Origin: JBGPIK01 sp041484845
Lineage (GTDB): Bacteria; Desulfobacterota; Binatia; UBA9968
Length of the DNA stretch: 5,242 bases
Direction of reading: 5' to 3'
Assembly (NCBI GenBank): GCA_041484845.1
Contig: JBGPIK010000459.1
Location: 1-5,242 of the forward strand
Below the pieces are notes generated by a model, which did not search any database, was not told the origin of the DNA, and saw only the letters and a program-made list of their open reading frames with translations. Below are positions 5,179-5,242 of the stretch, in pieces. Position numbers and translations under genes: made by a program. How positions within the stretch are numbered: position 1 is the stretch's first letter; the number at the start of each line of letters is the position of its first letter.

Positions 5179-5242
5179 TTAGTCCTCCTCACTCATGTCC
5201 GGGTACTGACCTGGCCGAAAGTGATAATTGGTTGATTTGGAA
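5179..5242 (-). CDS. 3' end of an unidentified upstream gene (partial)
   Basis: The minus-strand frame is open from the window edge to a TAA at 5181-5179. Its 20 codons end in YHFRPGQYPDMSEED, which has natural, charged C-terminal character. The stop lies 3 bases before the PNPOx-like start and the codons for EED contain that gene's ribosome binding site, a typical operon junction. A competing minus-strand frame ends GHE then TGA at 5191-5189. The chosen one fits the junction better, but the fragment is too short to name. Confidence 0.5.
   Translation of the reverse strand, partial: SKSTNYHFRPGQYPDMSEED
5184..5190 (-). promoter_or_regulatory. Ribosome binding site of the PNPOx-like gene inside the upstream frame
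   Basis: GAGGAGG on the minus strand sits 8 bases before ATG 5175 and falls within the final codons (Glu-Glu-Asp) of the preceding partial frame. Ribosomes finishing that gene would reach the next start directly. This fixes ATG 5175 over the in-frame ATG three codons later. Confidence 0.7.

Noticed and set aside
4699..5235. 178-codon plus-strand frame over the PNPOx-like gene
   Set aside because: It is antisense to a recognisable split-barrel protein with good start and ribosome binding site. Its long openness follows from codon bias of the real gene.

Overview
The window reads as chromosomal DNA from an uncultivated, free-living bacterium with moderately high GC. The deltaproteobacterial, Binatota or Tectomicrobia sphere is a guess from gene style: a stand-alone UbiD-family decarboxylase, small flavin and Fe-S proteins, and short-period intergenic repeats. 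No rRNA, tRNA, transposase or CRISPR array is visible, and taxonomy cannot be fixed from sequence alone.

Left part (1-2142, plus strand): after about 200 bases without a gene, holding a 12-bp palindrome and a weak promoter, there is a small unconventional reading frame at 201-475. It encodes a signal-peptide-like stretch followed by two c-type heme motifs, CKNCH and CIECH. The heme motifs lie in the -1 frame relative to the only plausible start (GTG 201). The two frames meet at a U UUU UUA heptamer, so this is a programmed or slippage-dependent gene, a decayed gene, or a homopolymer error. It is followed by a full-length UbiD-family decarboxylase (676-2142) with a strong ribosome binding site and the complete prenylated-FMN, metal and catalytic residue set.

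Middle (2143-3804): a 330-base spacer with no convincing gene, then a 12-TM-type MFS exporter of the MFS_3/EntS-like group (2473-3699, GTG start). A weak terminator hairpin lies in the convergent gap to the next gene.

Right part (3805-5242, minus strand): four genes read leftwards. They are the 3' end of an unidentified gene running off the window, a PNPOx-like split-barrel flavoprotein, a tandem CDGSH iron-sulfur protein, and a small single-domain cupin with altered metal-ligand positions. The first pair is tightly coupled: 3 bases apart, with the downstream ribosome binding site inside the upstream gene's last codons. The next two genes are each preceded by a spacer of short-period repeats. 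One is a large palindrome built from 8-bp GGAGNNNT units, whose deviations become G.U wobbles in the minus-strand RNA. The other is an 8-9-bp periodic TTCAA array. An intrinsic terminator straddles the end of the CDGSH gene, so cupin expression is probably separated from or attenuated relative to the upstream genes.

The common thread is redox and cofactor chemistry (heme, prenylated FMN, FMN-type fold, 2Fe-2S). The window does not prove that the plus-strand and minus-strand genes share a pathway.
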